A DNA stretch of 60,427 nucleotides from Candidatus Firestoneibacteriota bacterium (GTDB lineage: Bacteria > Oederibacteriota > D2-FULL-39-29), in contig JAPLKO010000057.1 in assembly GCA_026388015.1 (NCBI GenBank), positions 1 through 60,427 of the forward strand, in the 5' to 3' direction. The notes below the pieces were generated by a model. It searched no databases. It had not been told where the DNA came from and saw only the letters and a list, made by a program, of their open reading frames with translations. Made by a program: the position numbers and the translations under genes. Positions within the stretch are counted from its first letter, which is position 1, and each line of letters begins with the position of its first letter. Positions 9,127 through 17,487 of this stretch are shown in pieces.

Positions 9127-10200
9127 TCAGCTCAAAAATCCTTGAACGGCTTTTTCATCTAACTGCTTGACTACAGCCGTAACCAAGTTGACGGCGGCTT
9201 CAAAATCATCCAGACTGATTATTCCCCCATGGCTGTGAAAGTACCTGGTTGGAACCCCGATTACAATAGCAGGAACACCGCTTCGGCTCTTATGAATCAC
9301 ACCGGCTTCAGTGCTGCCGGTATTTACGGTGTAAATCTGATAGGGTATCTTTTCTTTCCGTGCAGTTTTAACGACCAAATCTCTTAACTTAATATTTGGA
9401 ATCATGCCCGGATCATTAAAAGTAATAAGAGCGCCTCTTCCCAGCCGGCTGTATATATCTTGTTTTTCAACACCCGGAAAATCATTAGCAATGCGACATT
9501 CAAGGACAATCGCAACATCCGGATTAACGGCGAAGGTGCTTGTAACAGCTCCCCGGAGACCCACCTCCTCCTGTACGGTAGCCACACCGCAGACGGAATT
9601 ATTATGGGATTCCTTATTCAGGCGGTCCAGAACCTTTACCATAACCGCACAACCGACACGATTATCAAAAGCTTTGCCTAAGAGTATTCTGCTGTTTCGT
9701 AGAGGCATAAACTCAGAAACGGGCACAATAGCATCTCCTATTTTTACTCCAAACTCCAAGGCTTCCCCTTTTGACGTTGCTCCTATATCAATAAAAAGAG
9801 TTTCCAAGGTCAGACGTCGTTTTGCTTCCTCGGGCGTCAGCAGATGCGACGGTTTACTTCCTATGACTCCGATTATGTCGCCTTTTGAGGTTTTTACTTT
9901 AACCCTTTTAGCAGACAAAACCTGGGAGTCCCAGCCGCCAAGAGGTAAGAACTTTATAAAACCGTCAGTTGTCAGGTGTTTAACCATAAAACCTATTTCA
10001 TCCATATGCGCGGTCAACATTACAACAGGATTAGAAACAACCCCTTTTTTTCTGCAGATCAAACTCCCGAGTTTGTCTTTGGAAATCTCTCCCCTCTCCT
10101 TAAAACATTCCAAAAGTACATCGCTTACTTCTTTCTCATAACCGGAAGGTCCGTCGGCTTCGGAGAGTTTCTTTAAGAGCTCTACGGAAGAAAGTTTCAT
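9127..10200 (-). CDS. M42-family metallo-aminopeptidase
   Basis: Dinuclear-metal peptidase of the FrvX/cellulase-M/TET family, 357 aa, usual length. Metal ligands are seen in LTAHMDEIGFMV (His65, Asp67), the bridging Asp in AFDNRVG, the catalytic Glu pair in TVQEEVG and a C-terminal His in YFHSHGG. TET peptidases form large dodecamers that trim peptides left by proteasome-like proteases. It starts inside an ATGA overlap with the stop of a second M42 gene, so the pair is co-translated and probably arose by tandem duplication. Exact substrate preference cannot be told. Confidence 0.92.
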   Translation of the reverse strand: MKLSSVELLKKLSEADGPSGYEKEVSDVLLECFKERGEISKDKLGSLICRKKGVVSNPVVMLTAHMDEIGFMVKHLTTDGFIKFLPLGGWDSQVLSAKRVKVKTSKGDIIGVIGSKPSHLLTPEEAKRRLTLETLFIDIGATSKGEALEFGVKIGDAIVPVSEFMPLRNSRILLGKAFDNRVGCAVMVKVLDRLNKESHNNSVCGVATVQEEVGLRGAVTSTFAVNPDVAIVLECRIANDFPGVEKQDIYSRLGRGALITFNDPGMIPNIKLRDLVVKTARKEKIPYQIYTVNTGSTEAGVIHKSRSGVPAIVIGVPTRYFHSHGGIISLDDFEAAVNLVTAVVKQLDEKAVQGFLS

Positions 10201-11279
10201 GCAGTAAGCCCCTTTACCGTTTTTGCATCAAGGTTCCTTATAAGCAAAAGCATAAGTTTCAGCGTATTTTCGTAGTCATCCATATTTATTATACCCGCAT
10301 GAGTGTGGATATATCTTATCGGAACACCGATATAAAGACTGGGGACTCCCCTGGCATTTAGATGCACCGGACCTCCGTCCGTCCCCCCTCCCGGCATAGC
10401 AAATAATTGAACCGGTATTTTATTTTTTTTTGCTATGGAAATCGCCAAATCGCGCAGCTTAATATTTGGTATCAATCCGGCATCCAGAATAGAAATTCCC
10501 GGACCCTTTCCGAGTTTTCCGGATATTTGTTCGGGGGTCGTACCCGGCACATCATTTGCAATACCTATTTCAGAAACAAGGCAAACGTCAGGATTGATTG
10601 AAAACGCAGAGGTTCTCGCCCCTCTGCAGCCCACTTCTTCCTGTACGGTTCCGACACCATAAACATTATTCGGGTGTTTTATTTTTTTTAGCGCTTTTAT
10701 AATATCCACAACCAAAGCGCACCCGACTCTATTATCAAGCGCCTTGGCCATAAACAATTTTTTATTCTTCATTGGCGTAAAAGGACAGTCGGGAATAATC
10801 GGATCTCCCGGCATTATCCCAAACTCCTCTTCCGCCTCTTTTTTTGAAGAAGCGCCGACATCAATAAACATATCTTTTTTTTCAAGCACCTTGGTGCGTT
10901 CTTCCGGAGTCATTATATGCGGCGGTTTACTTCCCACTACCCCGACTATGTCACCTTTACTTGTTTTTATTATTACTCTCTGGGAAAGTATTACCTGATC
11001 ATACCAGCCTCCGACAGGAATAAACTTAATAAAACCTTCCTCGGTAATAAATCTCACCATAAAACCTATCTCGTCCATATGACCGGGTATCATTATCTTC
11101 GGCGCAGCCGCACCCCCTGCCCCTTTCTTCTCAAAAATTACAGAACCGATACGATCCCGGGTAAGAGAAGCCGCAGACTGCAGATGTTTCACCATAATAT
11201 CACTCACTTCTTTCTCATAACCTGAAATACCGCGGGCATCAGTGAGTTCCTTCAATAGCAAAATACTTTCTTTACTCAT
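10197..11279 (-). CDS. M42-family metallo-aminopeptidase (paralogue)
   Basis: Second M42 peptidase, 360 aa, clearly related to the next gene along its full length. Metal-site motifs are IPGHMDEIGFMV (His67, Asp69), ALDNRVG, GTVQEEVG and the C-terminal IRYIHTHAG. The S1-pocket region differs from its neighbour (MPGGGTDGG against VNTGSTEAG), which suggests the two have different residue preferences, as in the multi-TET sets of archaea. It precedes and overlaps the other copy by 4 bases. The ribosome-binding site AGGAGAAAAT precedes the ATG. Confidence 0.92.
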   Translation of the reverse strand: MSKESILLLKELTDARGISGYEKEVSDIMVKHLQSAASLTRDRIGSVIFEKKGAGGAAAPKIMIPGHMDEIGFMVRFITEEGFIKFIPVGGWYDQVILSQRVIIKTSKGDIVGVVGSKPPHIMTPEERTKVLEKKDMFIDVGASSKKEAEEEFGIMPGDPIIPDCPFTPMKNKKLFMAKALDNRVGCALVVDIIKALKKIKHPNNVYGVGTVQEEVGCRGARTSAFSINPDVCLVSEIGIANDVPGTTPEQISGKLGKGPGISILDAGLIPNIKLRDLAISIAKKNKIPVQLFAMPGGGTDGGPVHLNARGVPSLYIGVPIRYIHTHAGIINMDDYENTLKLMLLLIRNLDAKTVKGLTA

Positions 11280-11305
11280 ATTTTCTCCTAATTAGCGGAT
11301 TTTGT

Positions 11306-12016
11306 TTAGATGGTAAACTTCATCAAAAAGCCGATGATTACGGCTAGAACGGTGCCTAACTGATAATTTAAAACCGGGTATTTTCCGGCTTTGACCAGTA
11401 AATATCCGGCAAGCGCAACTCCAAAGGCGCCGGCATACCAGAGCTCTCCTTGAAAAATAAATACAGCAAGCAAGGCGCGCTGCGCCATCTCGACATGTTT
11501 TTGAAGCGGAGCCGGCCAAACTATTTTCTCTTTATTTTTGCCGGTAATTATTTTTTTTAGATATTCCTGCATTATCGCCGTACTGTAAGTAATCACAACC
11601 AGCCAGCTGATAAACAACATTACCCGGTCATCCGAGTAGAGTTCTTCAAAAAACTCCGGCCCGGGATAGGGGAGGCGCTGGAGATTTACAGCACCATAAC
11701 TGATAATTGCCAGTACCGCAATATGCCCGATTTGATCAAGCAAAAAAGTCCAAAGATTATTATTTTCTATTTGCAGATTGTAAGCAATTTTCGCTCTATC
11801 TTGAAAAATATGCACAAGAGAGCCTAAAATATAGAGACCGATAACTACCGGGCTGCTGAAGTAAGGCAAGAGGAACAGGGCTGTTATAAGAGCTACGATA
11901 GCTCCGTGCAGGAGCACGCCCCATTTGTATTTTACTTTTATTTTAAAAACACTGTCCGTCTGCAGCATAAAATCAGCCAGAAAGTGAGCTGCCAGAAGGC
12001 GAATAAAAATAAACAT
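11306..12016 (-). CDS. DUF3307 membrane protein
   Basis: A 236-aa integral membrane protein with about six or seven hydrophobic segments. The N-terminus, LLAAHFLADFMLQTDSV, is the DUF3307 signature. It contains conserved polar residues within the membrane segments (LLHGAIVAL, DQIGHIAVL). Function is unknown for the family; in some genomes it sits by transcription regulators. It has its own promoter candidate at 12057-12085 and lies 26 bases before the M42 operon, with which it may be co-transcribed. Confidence 0.75.
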   Translation of the reverse strand: MFIFIRLLAAHFLADFMLQTDSVFKIKVKYKWGVLLHGAIVALITALFLLPYFSSPVVIGLYILGSLVHIFQDRAKIAYNLQIENNNLWTFLLDQIGHIAVLAIISYGAVNLQRLPYPGPEFFEELYSDDRVMLFISWLVVITYSTAIMQEYLKKIITGKNKEKIVWPAPLQKHVEMAQRALLAVFIFQGELWYAGAFGVALAGYLLVKAGKYPVLNYQLGTVLAVIIGFLMKFTI

Positions 12017-12052
12017 CGCTGCGTACCCCCAAAGGCCTAATCTTTATTAATA

Positions 12053-12229
12053 CTAAATTATAACAAAAGAACCTGTTTTTGTGTAGTATTTTTTGGCATA
12101 CTTGCCGGTAACAGTTTCCTCGAAGCTCTTTAAGAAAGGTTCACTTACACTGATATTTGGAGCCTCTTCAGAAAAGCCTCCCGCGTTTGCCTGTTGCAGC
12201 AAACAAAACGGGCAGAGGTTTACCACCAC
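12053..12229 (-). CDS. possible small Cys-containing ORF or gene remnant
   Basis: The gap between DUF401 and DUF3307 contains a frame open on the coding strand from just inside the DUF401 end to TAG at 12053. From the GTG at 12229 it is 58 aa, including VVVNLCPFCLLQQANAGG and KSFEETVTGKYAKKYY. The CPFC motif and mixed composition look protein-like, but no good ribosome-binding site precedes the GTG and no ATG is in frame. It could be a C-terminal fragment of an iron-sulfur or HdrB-like protein. Chance is not excluded. Confidence 0.25.
   Translation of the reverse strand: MVVNLCPFCLLQQANAGGFSEEAPNISVSEPFLKSFEETVTGKYAKKYYTKTGSFVII
12057..12085 (-). promoter_or_regulatory. candidate promoter of the DUF3307 gene
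   Basis: On the minus strand TATAAT (12057-12062) lies 17 bases after TACACA (12080-12085, four of six consensus bases). The start codon follows about 40 bases downstream at 12016. The -35 is weak, and the site overlaps the end of the doubtful small ORF. Confidence 0.4.
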
Positions 12230-12255
12230 CCCGCCGCAGGTTTGGGGCCATTTTG

Positions 12256-13488
12256 CTATAAGATTTTAATCAGCAAAAAGCCTATTACCGGCAAAGCCAG
12301 AGCCAGCGGTATCAGGTATTTATAAACTCTGTTTATGTCCGTCTCAAAATAGTCACAGGTTAACAGATAGCATAAATGCACGGGGGAGATCAGAACTCCG
12401 CAGTAGCCCGAAATAAAAGCAAAAGATAATAAAGGCATATTAATATTTCCGCCGGCGGTTATCAGGGGTAAAATCAACGGAAAGATAATGGCAACGTATG
12501 CCTGGACCACGCCGGTCAAAAGTCCCGCAAGGAAGGGCAGGGTAAAAAGGACCACGGTCAAAGGCAGCTTCATGATAATAAAAAATTGCACCATTCTCTC
12601 TACGGCGCCGCTTACCGCAAGCATGTTTTTAAAGAACATTACACCGAGTATAAGAAAAACAATATCAAGTTTCAGGGCTTCTTTTAAATTGCCTTTGAGA
12701 TTTTTCCTTCCTTCCTTATAGATTACGAGGTGAGCGGCTATTACCCCTATCAGGGAAATGATGAGCGGCAATTTAAAGGCGAGAACGGCTACAAGAATCA
12801 GTATTATCGGGAAAAGTCCTTCAAAAAAGTAAAACAAATGCTCTCTTTTCTTCTTACCGGTATCCGCAGGATGAAGAAGTTTCGGCACTCCCCAAAATGC
12901 GATAATCCAGCCGGCAATCACCATGAACACAGGATAGATAAGCTGTTGCCTGCCAAAATCTCCGACAGTCACTTTGCAAAGCGCGGCCGCAAGTATTATG
13001 CCCGGGTAAAGCGGAAATACCGGTTCCCAGATATGTCTGAACCAGTAGTTGGTAAAACTCTTCTTCTCGGCAGAAAGATTGAGACCTTGCGCAGCCTGCC
13101 CGGTCAAAGGCGCTGAAAATCTGGCGCCGCCGGCAGAAGGCAGAGTCCCCATTAAGACCGGAAAGAATACTGTAACTTTCCGCGTATCTTTAATAAAATA
13201 ACCTATAGATCCGAAGAGACGCGTAAAAGCTCCGCTCTTCCTCATTATAATTTCCAGCAGGCTTATGAAAAACAACACGCCTATAAGCTCAATAGTGACA
13301 AAAGAACCAGTGAGATCTTTTTCTATCAGGGTGTTCCCGAAGGCAGCAATTATTCCGGAAAAACTTACAGAAAACAGCAGGCCCAATGCCAGGGAAGCAA
13401 GGATCAAAGTAAGCCCCAGCCCGAGTTTAAACCGGAGCCCGGCCAATATTAGCGCAAAAACTATTAACAGCGAGATGAAGACTTCCAT
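12256..13488 (-). CDS. DUF401 family integral membrane protein (putative transporter)
   Basis: A 410-aa polytopic protein with about ten to twelve hydrophobic segments and the DUF401 features LMGTLPSAGGARFSAPLTG (residues about 110-130), a polar loop with NYWFRHIWEP, and the later SGYCGVLISPVHLC. The family resembles anaerobic C4-dicarboxylate/gluconate-type permeases in topology, and the paired re-entrant-like motifs suggest transport of a small anion. That is inference. No enzyme gene next to it indicates a substrate. Confidence 0.78.
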   Translation of the reverse strand: MEVFISLLIVFALILAGLRFKLGLGLTLILASLALGLLFSVSFSGIIAAFGNTLIEKDLTGSFVTIELIGVLFFISLLEIIMRKSGAFTRLFGSIGYFIKDTRKVTVFFPVLMGTLPSAGGARFSAPLTGQAAQGLNLSAEKKSFTNYWFRHIWEPVFPLYPGIILAAALCKVTVGDFGRQQLIYPVFMVIAGWIIAFWGVPKLLHPADTGKKKREHLFYFFEGLFPIILILVAVLAFKLPLIISLIGVIAAHLVIYKEGRKNLKGNLKEALKLDIVFLILGVMFFKNMLAVSGAVERMVQFFIIMKLPLTVVLFTLPFLAGLLTGVVQAYVAIIFPLILPLITAGGNINMPLLSFAFISGYCGVLISPVHLCYLLTCDYFETDINRVYKYLIPLALALPVIGFLLIKIL

Positions 13489-13571
13489 TTTTATCAGACC
13501 TCTCTTAGAAACCCCGGCTATTTTGGATTCGCGGCGGTTAGCCCGTTTAGATTACAAACTGCTCTTCAAAA

Positions 13572-15254
13572 CTACATTTTTTGCGGCGCGCCGACTCCCA
13601 ATATTTTTAGACCTTCTCTCAGGATGTTTTTTGCGCCAAAACAAAGCGCAAGACGCGCGGCGGTAAGCTCTTTATCCCCGGTTACAACCCTGCATTTCGC
13701 ATAAAAAGAATGATACAGTCCGGCCAGCTCTTCCAGATATTTCGGCACGAGATGCGGCGCAAAATTTAAGGCAGAATGATTGAGGCAGTCCCCAAAGGAG
13801 GCAACCTTTCTCAGAAGCTCAGCCTCTTCGGGCGCTTTTAATAAACCGTAGTCGACCAAAGAAAAATCAGAAGTAAGAACTCCGGACTTCTTTGCGTATT
13901 CTATAACATTGCAAATCCGGGCATGCGCATACTGCACGTAATATACCGGATTTTCCTCCGTCTGTTTTTTTGCCAGATCGATATCAAAATCCAGGTGGGA
14001 ATCCAAACTTCTCCGAAGGAAGAAGTATTTGGCGGCATCTGCCCCGACTTCTTCCACCAGCTCATCCATAGATATAAAATTACCCTGCCTTTTGCTCATC
14101 TTAAAGGGTTTTCCGTCTTTAATAAGGTTAACCTGCTGGGCTATAAGCACTCTAAAATTTTCCTGAAGCAGACCCCCTACTTTAACCGCCGCTGAAATCC
14201 GGCCTATATAGCCGTGATGATCCGGACCCAGAATATCTACAATAATTTCAAAACCCCTGTTTATCTTGCCAAAATGATAAGCAATATCAGGCAATAAATA
14301 GGTGGGAACTCCGTCGCTCTTAATCAATACCCGGTCTTTATCGTCCAGCGGTTTTCCTTCTTTATCCGTAACAGCTGTGGAAGTGAACCACTTTGCCCCT
14401 TCCTCTTCCTTTACCATTCCTTTTTCTTTTAATTTATTAAAAGCTCTCTCGAGTTCGTTTCTTTCGTGCAGTTCGCTCTCATAGAACCAAAGATCAAATT
14501 CCACCCCGTACGCTCTAAGACTCTTCTTTTGATCTTCAATCATAAGAGCCAGTCCGACAGGTTTAAAGATTTCTATACGTTCTTCTTCTGTTTTTGTAAG
14601 GTATTTGTCGCCTTCTTTTGCAATAAGCTGTTTTGCAATCTCCTTAACATACTCCCCGCCGTAACAATCTTCCGGAAATTCAATTTTTCTCCCGAGCAAT
14701 TCCTCGTATCGCAAACTGACGGATCTGCCAAAAGTATTTGTTTGATTACCGACGTTATTAACGTAGAACTCCTTGTGGGCTTTGAAACCGGCATTATTTA
14801 AGAGATTGGCGATAGCATTTCCGACAGCGGCGGCCCGGGCGTTAACCACATTTAACGGGCCTACGGGATTTGCGGAAACGAATTCGATATTGACTTTTTT
14901 CCCGGCGCCGGTTCCGGCAGAATAAAAGACTTCTCCTTCGGCTGCTTTTCTAATAAGAGCGTTCAGATAACTATCAGATAGGAAAAAATTAATGAAGCCG
15001 GGGCCGGCCAGCTCGGCTTTGCTTATTACGGCTTTATCGAGGTTTATATTGCGAAGAAGTTCCTCAGCGGTCTCCCTGGGGTTTTTCTTAAGAAGCCGCG
15101 CAATTCCAAGAGCCACGCTGGTAGAAAGATCTCCAAATTTGATATGTTTTGGAGCTTCAAAACCTATCTCGGGAATATCATCTTCCCTGACTCCGCTATT
15201 TTTTAGAGCTTTTTTTAACTCTTCCCTTAGGCTTTGCTTTACTTGCTCCAGCAT
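13572..15254 (-). CDS. argS: arginyl-tRNA synthetase (class I) with variant HIGH motif
   Basis: Charges tRNA-Arg in the cytosol. The 560-aa protein has the ArgRS N-terminal Add1 domain, catalytic core, KMSKRQGN (385-392) and the DALR anticodon domain with the typical C-terminus LGVGAPQKM. The HIGH signature, normally PxGPLHVGHxR, reads NPVGPLNVVNAR (residues 129-140), so both histidines are Asn. Other core motifs are normal (LGPDHHGYIGR). The start lies 59 bases inside rsfS and follows AAAGGAAAG. With rsfS it forms a translation operon. It is the only ArgRS gene in the window, so it is presumably functional. Confidence 0.95.
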   Translation of the reverse strand: MLEQVKQSLREELKKALKNSGVREDDIPEIGFEAPKHIKFGDLSTSVALGIARLLKKNPRETAEELLRNINLDKAVISKAELAGPGFINFFLSDSYLNALIRKAAEGEVFYSAGTGAGKKVNIEFVSANPVGPLNVVNARAAAVGNAIANLLNNAGFKAHKEFYVNNVGNQTNTFGRSVSLRYEELLGRKIEFPEDCYGGEYVKEIAKQLIAKEGDKYLTKTEEERIEIFKPVGLALMIEDQKKSLRAYGVEFDLWFYESELHERNELERAFNKLKEKGMVKEEEGAKWFTSTAVTDKEGKPLDDKDRVLIKSDGVPTYLLPDIAYHFGKINRGFEIIVDILGPDHHGYIGRISAAVKVGGLLQENFRVLIAQQVNLIKDGKPFKMSKRQGNFISMDELVEEVGADAAKYFFLRRSLDSHLDFDIDLAKKQTEENPVYYVQYAHARICNVIEYAKKSGVLTSDFSLVDYGLLKAPEEAELLRKVASFGDCLNHSALNFAPHLVPKYLEELAGLYHSFYAKCRVVTGDKELTAARLALCFGAKNILREGLKILGVGAPQKM

Positions 15255-15675
15255 TTTTTTTCTTTCCTTTTACGGCTTTCGCTTTTCTTACAACAGTTTT
15301 TATTTTCTTTTCTTCAGGCTTATTTGATTTTCCAAATTCTATAAACTTTGCATCACCCCAGATTCTTTCCAAAGAATAGAACTTTCTGGTGCCTTCCTCA
15401 AATATGTGCACTACTACATCCGAGTAATCCAGTAAATTCCAGTTATTATTCCTGTCCGACTCGGTATGATACGGATAGACTCCCTTTTTTCTCAACGCAT
15501 CCTCAATATTTCCGGAAATGGCGCCCACCTGGACATAGGACTCCGCACTGGCAATAACAAAATAATCAGCCACGTAATCCATCTTCCGCAGATCCATAAT
15601 AATAATGTTGGATGCTTTTTTTTCTGCCGCCAGTTCTGCCACCGCTTCCGCTAATTTTTTTCCTTCCAAGCTCAT
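15196..15675 (-). CDS. rsfS: ribosomal silencing factor RsfS with basic C-terminal tail
   Basis: Binds ribosomal protein L14 and blocks subunit joining when nutrients are low. The RsfS core occupies residues about 1-115 (IIIMDLRKMDYVADYFVIAS, HTESDRNNNWNLLDYSDVVVHIF, YSLERIWGDA). A 40-residue Lys/Ala-rich tail follows (KKNAGASKAKPKGRVKKSSKK), which most RsfS lack. Its coding DNA overlaps the first 59 bases of argS. The ATG follows GGAGG. Linkage nadD-yqeK-LCP-rsfS is the common bacterial order and supports the call. The tail may add RNA affinity. Confidence 0.93.
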   Translation of the reverse strand: MSLEGKKLAEAVAELAAEKKASNIIIMDLRKMDYVADYFVIASAESYVQVGAISGNIEDALRKKGVYPYHTESDRNNNWNLLDYSDVVVHIFEEGTRKFYSLERIWGDAKFIEFGKSNKPEEKKIKTVVRKAKAVKGKKKNAGASKAKPKGRVKKSSKK

Positions 15676-15841
15676 ATTTCCTCCATAGAGTCAAATCGTC
15701 AGTTAACGTCTTTTATTATTTTATCATATTCTCAGCTGCGATTATACTGCTTTCTAATAAAGCCGGCAGATAGGTATTAATTTTGATGGGCTGTTCTTAC
15801 AGCGCCGAACCTTAGATTCCGACGCTCCTTACTATTCTTGC

Positions 15842-15961
15842 AAAATTAAAGGGCTGCCTGCCGTTCCTATTCGATAACTCAAGGGGTGAAACGGAACGGC
15901 TGATAGGGAGTGCTAGGCAGCCCGTTTTTTATTATTTTTTTATTCTTTATCCCCTGTTTGA
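15842..15961 (-). ncRNA. candidate structured small RNA or leader (unknown family)
   Basis: A strong promoter at 15968-15996 predicts a minus-strand transcript from about 15961. It folds into a long hairpin. GGGCTGCCT (15923-15915) pairs with AGGCAGCCC (15859-15851), and CCGTTCC (15899-15893) pairs with GGAACGG (15867-15861), with a 15-base one-sided bulge and a 25-base loop. The stem is followed by TTTAATTTT, a weak U-tract that could terminate. AGGGG near the 5' end (15955-15951) can pair with CCCCT in the loop (15886-15882), giving a possible pseudoknot. It does not match SRP, tmRNA, RNase P or riboswitch consensus sequences that I know. It may instead be a leader of rsfS. Confidence 0.5.
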
Positions 15962-15967
15962 TTACAT

Positions 15968-15996
15968 ACTTTAACAGATATTATTGTGTTTGTCAA
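15968..15996 (-). promoter_or_regulatory. strong sigma-70 promoter
   Basis: On the minus strand a consensus TTGACA (15991-15996), a 17-base spacer and TAAAGT (15968-15973). It is the best -35 in the region and starts directly before a stable hairpin rather than a gene. Confidence 0.7.
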
Positions 15997-16105
15997 GAGG
16001 AGGAAAACATATTTCTGCCAAATACATTTCCAGCTCCAATCTTTTCCGGGTTCTTTAAAACTCTTAAACCTTTGCAAGCCCGAAGTTGTTCGGCTAAGAG
16101 CCGCT

Positions 16106-16933
16106 TTACTTAAACAACTCTGCTATCTTCGTTGAATCCGGCTTCCAATAAGCCTGCCTGCCTTCATAAACGGCTTCGCCGGGAAGTATTATTTTGGAAC
16201 TGCCGTACAGATCATTTTCATTAAATACACTTACAAGATATACTGCCTTGTCCGGTGGAAAATTGGTATTAAGACACGTTGCAACGGAAGAATACACATT
16301 TATAACATCTTTTGTTTTTAGCTTTTTCATTATCATTGCCGCAAGAATAAACATGAATTTTTGCTGGCGTTCCATCCTCCCCACATCGGCCTTAAGGTCT
16401 TTTCTAAAGCGAAGGTATTTTACTGCCGCGGCGCCGTCAAGAGTTTGCGGTCCGGCTTGAAAATCAATCAGCAAACCATCCGCTTCATCCTTGTAGTACA
16501 TTCTGAGGGGAATGTCCAGTCTCACACCGCCAAAATAATCCACCACGTTCTTAACCCCTCCGTAATCAACCTGCGCATAGTAACTTACTTTTTCCTTAAT
16601 TACCGTTTCGGCAATTTTCAGCATTTCAATATTCGCTTTTGAATATTTGCCTTCATTATAATTAAGAACATAAACAGAATTAATCTTCCTTGCTTTACCG
16701 CGGTAAATAACTTTTGTGTCTCTCGGAATGGAAATGAAGGTGATTTTTTTCTTTTTTACTTCAAAGCGCATAACCATAATGGTGTCGGCATGCCGAGTGT
16801 ATTTATCCGAGGAGTCCACGCCCAGCAGCAAGATATTTACATTTTGCGCAAGCCGGTTATTGTACAGATAAACAGCCGCGCCCATGATTGCAAGCAGGAG
16901 CGCGAGGATAAGATACTTCCCTAAGCTCTTCAT
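16106..16933 (-). CDS. LytR-CpsA-Psr (LCP) family protein
   Basis: Membrane-anchored phosphotransferase family that moves lipid-linked glycopolymers onto the wall in Gram-positives; also present in many diderms. The 275 aa comprise one N-terminal membrane segment (YLILALLLAIMGAAVYLY) followed by an external LCP domain with NILLLGVDSSD, DTIMVMRF, the Arg/Asp motif SIPRDTKV and the later KYLRFRKD..ADVGRMERQQKF with conserved arginines. It is coupled to yqeK upstream by an ATGA overlap at 16930. Acceptor and donor in this diderm are unknown. Confidence 0.92.
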   Translation of the reverse strand: MKSLGKYLILALLLAIMGAAVYLYNNRLAQNVNILLLGVDSSDKYTRHADTIMVMRFEVKKKKITFISIPRDTKVIYRGKARKINSVYVLNYNEGKYSKANIEMLKIAETVIKEKVSYYAQVDYGGVKNVVDYFGGVRLDIPLRMYYKDEADGLLIDFQAGPQTLDGAAAVKYLRFRKDLKADVGRMERQQKFMFILAAMIMKKLKTKDVINVYSSVATCLNTNFPPDKAVYLVSVFNENDLYGSSKIILPGEAVYEGRQAYWKPDSTKIAELFK

Positions 16934-17487
16934 ACTACGTAATGGTTCCAGGCCTGTATGGACTTGGGATGGATTGGTTTTTTCTTTGCCAAAACATACT
17001 CTATTTTCTTTGAAAGAGCCAAGATAAAACCTGAATTGAGGTCTTTCAAAGCGGTCCTTCTGATCATTGCGGCAGCTTTAAATGTTCTGTTTCTTTCCGC
17101 CAGATCCGCTATATAGATAATTTTATCGAGGGGGCTCATCCGCCGGTCCGCCACGCTATGTTTTCTAATGGCGCTCAAAATCGAACGGTCTTTTATTTTA
17201 AAACGTCTTTTTGCTATAGCCTCTCCGAGCTTATTATGCCAGACAGGTTTTATTATTTTTTCATACCTATCAAAGCTAACATGGGACATGTAGCGTTTAT
17301 GCCGGCCAATTTCTTTTCCGCAATCATGCAAAAGTGCGGCCAGGCGGGTTTTTTCGAGAGAAACGCCGTTTTTCTCAGCCAGCTCAAAAGCCAGCGCGGC
17401 AACGCCCAGAGTATGCCGGTACTTGCCCGGCTGTAAATTAGCCTGTAAAAACTTTTTTATTTCAGTTTCTGTAAAGCTGTTTTTCAT
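16930..17487 (-). CDS. yqeK: YqeK-type HD-domain hydrolase
   Basis: A 185-aa HD-superfamily protein with the metal-binding His-Asp pair in LLHDCGKE (His54-Asp55), the earlier RHTLGVA and later IRKHSVADRRMSPLDKIIYIADLAE. YqeK enzymes cleave Ap4A symmetrically, as shown for Firmicute members. The gene overlaps the nadD 3' end by 26 bases and the LCP gene by 4, the standard nadD-yqeK arrangement. Confidence 0.92.
   Translation of the reverse strand: MKNSFTETEIKKFLQANLQPGKYRHTLGVAALAFELAEKNGVSLEKTRLAALLHDCGKEIGRHKRYMSHVSFDRYEKIIKPVWHNKLGEAIAKRRFKIKDRSILSAIRKHSVADRRMSPLDKIIYIADLAERNRTFKAAAMIRRTALKDLNSGFILALSKKIEYVLAKKKPIHPKSIQAWNHYVV

Larger units (their letters stand above)
15676..16105. other. 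430-base gene-free region between LCP gene and rsfS
   Basis: It holds the TTGACA promoter (15968-15996) and the structured RNA (15842-15961). Nearer rsfS there is a second imperfect hairpin (about 15794-15824, AGCG...CGCT) and a TATAAT string at about 15743 without a good -35. No protein-coding frame is convincing. Confidence 0.6.

Noticed and set aside
9050-9130. Short frame ending KFYPSLPAEVLKAVTKAPDQ after the M42 gene
   Set aside because: It is bounded by a stop just inside the M42 end, has no start codon with a ribosome-binding site and no match I recognise.
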